From Zygnema cylindricum (Eukaryota > Streptophyta > Zygnematophyceae > Zygnematales > Zygnemataceae): DNA of 30,069 bases. The notes under the pieces are model-generated. The model made no database searches and was not told the DNA's origin. It saw nothing but the letters and a program-made list of their open reading frames with translations. The stretch lies in the NCBI GenBank assembly GCA_037447655.1, contig JBBHKE010000072.1, forward strand, positions 45,527 through 75,595, written 5' to 3'. Below, piece after piece: positions 29,962 through 30,069 of the stretch; the first letter of the stretch is position 1, and each line of letters begins with the position of its first letter. The position numbers and the translations under genes were made by a program.

Positions 29962-30069
29962 AGATGTTACGTTGGTGGGTCCAATTTTATATAGGTTTTA
30001 GTGTGGATATTACCACAATTCTGGGTATCGAGCGGTACACTTTTTGTAAGTCAACACCCCCCCTCGAGA

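Noticed and set aside
1-30069. CRISPR arrays, bacterial operons, rRNA genes
   Set aside because: The tandem repeats present are degenerate and lack regular unique spacers. Nothing resembling operons or rRNA was found, and the window is clearly eukaryotic.

Overview
This window looks like AT-rich nuclear DNA from a land plant. It has short GT-AG introns, plant-type promoter motifs, and a Ty1/copia element whose primer-binding site matches the plant initiator tRNA-Met. The lineage cannot be fixed from the sequence. No bacterial operons, CRISPR arrays or rRNA genes were seen. Most of the window is old, nested repeats, and I find one credible host gene.

Layout. (1) 1-2170 is a repeat cluster. 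It holds an 873 bp hAT-like non-autonomous DNA transposon (692-1564) with a perfect 8 bp target duplication, a 52 bp-arm hairpin (1597-1752) and a broken MITE (1798-1977). (2) 2171-5960 holds a four-exon minus-strand gene (CDS 5756 to 4100, 371 aa). It carries a motif resembling the plant PNRC (proline-rich nuclear receptor coactivator) motif, with a likely TATA box near 5900 and a long T-rich 3' flank. (3) 5960-8424 is degraded repeat DNA plus a 368 bp MITE (7929-8296).

(4) 8425-14927 is a full-length but dead Ty1/copia LTR retrotransposon (6,503 bp, LTRs of 1,072 and 1,084 bp, target duplication AGCAT). Gag, protease, integrase, reverse transcriptase and RNase H occur in the standard copia order, broken by stops and frameshifts. 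Two of the three integrase catalytic residues are changed. Its PBS is complementary to the anticodon arm of initiator tRNA-Met rather than the tRNA 3' end, and the gag ATG lies inside that PBS. A related copy of the sequence that received the element is still present, unoccupied, at about 16775-16925.

(5) 14933-17870 is T-rich and gene-free. (6) 17921-18916 is a MITE split by a second copy of the hAT-like element (17941-18710). (7) 18917-22340 holds diverged interspersed repeats, two tandem arrays and several hairpins. (8) 23273-24824 is a 1.55 kb imperfect palindrome with arms of about 740 bp and a 65 bp loop. The loop repeats the sequence just outside the left arm, and both arms carry tRNA-like A and B boxes. 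A third copy of the 368 bp MITE family follows directly. (9) 25214-30069 is AT-rich with no recognised gene; a tRNA-like pseudogene sits at 29894-29961.

Apart from the host gene, nothing here looks able to make a functional protein. The interest lies in the mobile elements: half-tRNA priming, two hAT relatives with conserved ends but unrelated interiors, nested insertion, and the large palindrome.
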